Assembly (NCBI GenBank): GCA_035575095.1 | Contig: DATLYF010000027.1 | Location: 1 to 17,179, forward strand | DNA: 17,179 bases | Direction: 5' to 3' | DNA from: DATLYF01 sp035575095 | GTDB taxonomy: Bacteria; Pseudomonadota; Gammaproteobacteria; Competibacterales; Competibacteraceae | Shown: in pieces, positions 14,478 through 17,179 of the stretch | Numbering within the stretch: the stretch's first letter is position 1 | How the letters are laid out: the number at the start of each line of letters is the position of its first letter | Translations under genes and position numbers: made by a program | The notes under the pieces: model-generated | Told to the model about the DNA's origin: nothing | Seen by the model: the letters and a program-made list of their open reading frames with translations, nothing else | Database searches by the model: none

Positions 14478-16400
14478 TTAACGGATGTCGGCGAGGGCGA
14501 AAAAGCGCCGCACCCGTTCCAGCTTGCGGGTACGGGTCATGGGCGGCAGGCTGTCCAGGAACAGCCGGCCATAGGGCTTGGTGAGAATGCGCGGATCACA
14601 CAGCATCAGCACGCCGCGGTCGCTGACATCGCGGATCAGCCGCCCAGCGCCCTGCTTGAGGGCGATTACCGCCTGCGGCACCTGGTACTGCAGGAACGGA
14701 TTGCCGCCCTGCCGGCGCAGGGCTTCGATACGCGCCTGCTCCAGAGGGTCGCCGGGGGAGCTGAAGGGCAGCTTGGCGATGACCACGCAGGACAGGGCTT
14801 CGCCGCGCACGTCCACCCCCTCCCAGAAGCTCGCCGTGCCCAGCAGCACGGCATTGCCCAGGGCGCGGAAGCGAGCCAGCAGTTCGCCCTTGGGCAACTC
14901 GCCCTGCACCAGCAGCGGATAGGGCGTACGCCCCTTGAGCCGTTCGGCGGCCTCTTGTAGCGCCTGGTGGCTGGTGAAGAGCAGGAAAGCGCGGCCGCGG
15001 CTGGCCTCCAGCACCGGCAGCACCGTCTCCACCACCGCCGCGCCGTAGTAGGGCGAGGCCGGATCGGGCAATCCCTCGGGATGATACAGCAGGGCGTTGC
15101 GGGCGTAGTCGAAAGGGCTCTCCAGACGTAGCGTCTGCGCCTCCCCGAGCCCCAGGCTGGCGGCGAAGTGGCGGAAGTCGTCGCCGATGGCCAGGGTCGC
15201 CGACGTGAACACCCAAGCGGCCTGGTAGCGAGCCATGCGCTCGCGCAGCAGCGGTGCGATATCGAGCGGCGTCAGGCTGAGGCTGAAGCTGCGTCCCTGA
15301 GTCTCGAACCAGTGCACGTTACCGTCGCCGTCGGGCTCGCCGCCGAGTTGGCGCAGCCGCTCCAGCAGCACCTCACAGCGGCTCCAGCAGCTCTCCAGTC
15401 CCGTGCCGCGCGGCGCCGCCTCTTTGAGCGCCAGGCGCAGGCTGCCCAGGGTCTCGTCCAACCCGGCCAGGGCTTCCACCACCGCCGGCAGCGCAGCCAC
15501 TTCGTGCCAGGCGGCGCGGCGGCCGTCCTCCTCGCCCAGGGCCAGGCGCAGCACCGCGCAAGCCCGCTCCAGGCGCTGGCAATGCTCGCCCAGCTCCTTG
15601 AACTCGGGGGCATCGCGCAACTGCTCGGCCAGGCTGTCGCGGGCCAGCTCGATGAGCTGGCGGCTGCTGAGGGTCAGCCCGAAGAACTGCCCGGCCACCT
15701 CGGGGAGCTGGTGGGCCTCGTCGAGGATGAAGGCATCGGCCCCGGGCAGCAGCTCGGCGAAGCCCTCCTCGCGGATGACCATGTCGGCGCAGAACAGGTG
15801 GTGGTTGATCACCAGCAGGTCGGCTTCCTGGGCTTCACGCCGCGCCCTGAGCACGTGGCATTGCTCGAAGTGCGGACAGTTCTGGCCCAGGCAGTTGTCG
15901 GCGCTGGAAGTGACCCGCGCCCACAGCGGCGAGGTCTCGGGGATGCCAGGCACCTCGGCGATATCACCGCGCTCGGTGCGCCCGGCCCAGTCGCGGATGC
16001 GGGCGAACTCGGCGGCCTGCTGGCGGCTAGGGAAGCGGCCGGCGGCCTCGGTGAGCGCCAGACGTTGGCGGCACAGGTAGTTGCCGCGTCCCTTGAGCAG
16101 AGCCACCCGCACCGGCACGCCCAGCGCTCTGCGCACCAGCGGCAGGTCTTTGTGGAAGAGCTGGTCCTGCAGGGCGCGGGTGCCGGTGGACACGATCACC
16201 CGCTGACCCGAGAGCAGAGCCGGCACCAGGTAGGCGTAGGTCTTGCCGGTCCCGGTGCCGGCCTCGGCGATGAGCACCCCGCGCTTCTCCAGGGTATCGG
16301 CCACCGCCTCGGCCAGCCGGATCTGCTGCGGGCGCGGCGCGAAACCGGGGATCTGGCGGGCCAGGGGGCCGTCCCGGCCCAGCAGTTCGCTCAGTTCCAT
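14478..16400 (-). CDS. yoaA: YoaA/DinG family iron-sulphur DNA helicase
   Basis: A 640-residue XPD-like superfamily 2 helicase. Walker A is EAGTGTGKT (46-54) and the DEAH box is at 227-230. Four cysteines, C110, C170, C175 and C181, match the [4Fe-4S] ligands of the family. A QGAGRLIRD motif VI lies near residue 600. YoaA works with the DNA polymerase III chi subunit at damaged forks, whereas DinG resolves R-loops. Length matches E. coli YoaA (636) better than DinG (716), and the gene neighbours tsaB as yoaA does in E. coli. The start ATG at 16400 (MELSELLGRDGPLA) fits the family N-terminus. It lies 33 bp after the lipoprotein gene. DinG remains a possible name in other annotations. Confidence 0.93.
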   Translation of the reverse strand: MELSELLGRDGPLARQIPGFAPRPQQIRLAEAVADTLEKRGVLIAEAGTGTGKTYAYLVPALLSGQRVIVSTGTRALQDQLFHKDLPLVRRALGVPVRVALLKGRGNYLCRQRLALTEAAGRFPSRQQAAEFARIRDWAGRTERGDIAEVPGIPETSPLWARVTSSADNCLGQNCPHFEQCHVLRARREAQEADLLVINHHLFCADMVIREEGFAELLPGADAFILDEAHQLPEVAGQFFGLTLSSRQLIELARDSLAEQLRDAPEFKELGEHCQRLERACAVLRLALGEEDGRRAAWHEVAALPAVVEALAGLDETLGSLRLALKEAAPRGTGLESCWSRCEVLLERLRQLGGEPDGDGNVHWFETQGRSFSLSLTPLDIAPLLRERMARYQAAWVFTSATLAIGDDFRHFAASLGLGEAQTLRLESPFDYARNALLYHPEGLPDPASPYYGAAVVETVLPVLEASRGRAFLLFTSHQALQEAAERLKGRTPYPLLVQGELPKGELLARFRALGNAVLLGTASFWEGVDVRGEALSCVVIAKLPFSSPGDPLEQARIEALRRQGGNPFLQYQVPQAVIALKQGAGRLIRDVSDRGVLMLCDPRILTKPYGRLFLDSLPPMTRTRKLERVRRFFALADIR

Positions 16401-16433
16401 GGCATCGGGCCGCGCATCCCGGATATGCCGCGT

Positions 16434-17117
16434 TCAGCCGCGCTTGAGAATGCTGGCCTGGGCCTCGGCCGCGTCGGCGCCGGCGGCGTCGCCGGCGGCA
16501 CGGCGCGCGGCGGCGATCACCCGCCAGTTGCGCGCCTGCAGGTCGCGGTTGTTGCCGGCGAAGCTGTTCGATTTGGTGGCCAGGGCCTCGGCCTCTTGGT
16601 ACTTACGCTGGTGCAGCCGCACCTGGGCCAGGTCGTGCCAGATGCCAGCGTTGCGCGGCTCGATGCGCAGCGCCCGCTCCAGGTTGGCGGCGGCCTTGTC
16701 CAGGTCGCCGGCGTTGACACTCTTGGCGGCGTTGTCCAGCAGCGCCGCCACCGCCTGGTTGCCCTGGGCGGCCGGGGTCGGCGCGGCGTTGGCCATCGGC
16801 TGCTCGGGAGCCGGGGCTGGCTGCTGCGGCGCCACCGGTTGCGGCTGTGCCGCCCCTGGTGGCAGGTTGGGATCGCCATAGGGATTGGCCGGCACCACCG
16901 GCCCGGTCTGCAGCGGCGCTTGGGGGGCGAGCGGCTGCGGCCGCGACAGCGGGTTGACTTCCACCGGCGGCGGCATCTGCGGCTGTGCGGCTGGCGGCGC
17001 CGGACGCACGCTGCGGTCCACCACCGGCGGCCCGCCGTAAGGACTGGGCGCTAGGGTACAGCCTCCGAGCACGAGCAGCAGGACGAGCGACGGCAGATGT
17101 TTGAGCGTCTGGGTCAT
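16434..17117 (-). CDS. lpoP: LpoP-like TPR lipoprotein, probable activator of PBP1b
   Basis: A 227-residue lipoprotein. Residues 1-19 form a signal peptide ending in a lipobox, VLGGC, with the acylated Cys at 20. Thr at the next position predicts outer-membrane sorting. Residues 24-118 are a Pro/Gln/Ala-rich linker able to span the periplasm. Residues 120-210 hold tetratricopeptide-like helices (NAGDLDKAAANLERALRIEP). This layout matches LpoP of Pseudomonas aeruginosa, an outer-membrane activator of the peptidoglycan synthase PBP1b that is co-transcribed with its gene. The ATG at 17117 overlaps the stop of the upstream gene as ATGA, and AGAAGG lies ten bases before it. The lipoprotein and TPR calls are direct; the LpoP name rests on architecture and on the inferred neighbour. 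Confidence 0.75.
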   Translation of the reverse strand: MTQTLKHLPSLVLLLVLGGCTLAPSPYGGPPVVDRSVRPAPPAAQPQMPPPVEVNPLSRPQPLAPQAPLQTGPVVPANPYGDPNLPPGAAQPQPVAPQQPAPAPEQPMANAAPTPAAQGNQAVAALLDNAAKSVNAGDLDKAAANLERALRIEPRNAGIWHDLAQVRLHQRKYQEAEALATKSNSFAGNNRDLQARNWRVIAAARRAAGDAAGADAAEAQASILKRG

Positions 17118-17179
17118 TGCAGCAACCTTCTGAAGAAATTATCGATGGGGTCCGCCGGCGGTGGTGGTGCAGGCGGCGG
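17114..17179 (-). CDS. C-terminal end of a gene upstream of lpoP, possibly PBP1b
   Basis: The minus strand is open from the right edge to a TGA at 17114-17116. The 21 codons read as a Pro-rich run (PPPAPPPPP) and then ADPIDNFFRRLLQ. The stop overlaps the lpoP start codon by four bases, so translation is probably coupled. A Pro-rich tail with a short amphipathic end is common in bifunctional penicillin-binding proteins, and lpoP is adjacent to the PBP1b gene in Pseudomonas. PBP1b (mrcB) is the best guess, but no catalytic domain is in view. Confidence 0.5.
   Translation of the reverse strand, partial: PPPAPPPPADPIDNFFRRLLQ

Noticed and set aside
15168..17054. Long plus-strand open frame (628 codons) opposite yoaA and lpoP
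   Set aside because: It crosses two well-supported minus-strand genes and shows shadow-type composition.

Overview
The window is GC-rich and densely coded, with no RNA gene, insertion sequence or CRISPR array that I can see. Gene content points to a gammaproteobacterium. It has an Rsd/AlgQ anti-sigma protein, a YheS-type ABC-F protein, a YoaA helicase beside tsaB, and an LpoP-like lipoprotein apparently downstream of a PBP1b gene. The phasin and the tungsten aldehyde oxidoreductase suggest a metabolically versatile, at least facultatively anaerobic, polymer-storing organism. I cannot name genus or species.

Region 1 (1-4250, minus strand) reads as one operon: moaA, then aorA (four-cluster ferredoxin), aorB (tungsten catalytic subunit) and aorC (FAD subunit, cut by the window edge). 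This is the gene order of the NAD-linked aldehyde oxidoreductase AorABC described in Aromatoleum aromaticum, preceded by a gene for the first step of pterin cofactor synthesis. An FNR-like site and a -10 box lie just upstream of moaA. A small DUF1244 gene precedes the operon. A REP-like palindrome separates aorB from aorC.

Region 2 (4378-6875, minus strand) holds rsmJ (16S rRNA methyltransferase), a phasin gene with a strong terminator and a twin-operator promoter, and an orphan FbpC/PotA-type ABC ATPase with no permease beside it.

Region 3 (6958-9540, plus strand) is the only plus-strand island. It contains two translationally coupled paralogues of the succinylglutamate desuccinylase/aspartoacylase family, followed by a host-attachment-family protein and a terminator. 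The first paralogue keeps the zinc ligands and catalytic Glu. The second has lost one zinc His and the catalytic Glu, so it looks like a pseudoenzyme partner. This is the least explained and most interesting part of the window.

Region 4 (9543-17179, minus strand) is a run of co-directional housekeeping genes. In transcription order they are the tail of a probable PBP1b gene, lpoP, yoaA, tsaB, rsd/algQ, a DUF3301 membrane protein, yheS and a dgt-like dNTPase. They cover cell wall synthesis, DNA repair, tRNA modification, sigma-factor control, ribosome rescue and nucleotide pools. No gene-free stretch exceeds 300 bases; the longest intergenic gaps (about 130-160 bases) lie at 4250-4377, 5690-5828 and 8907-9065.
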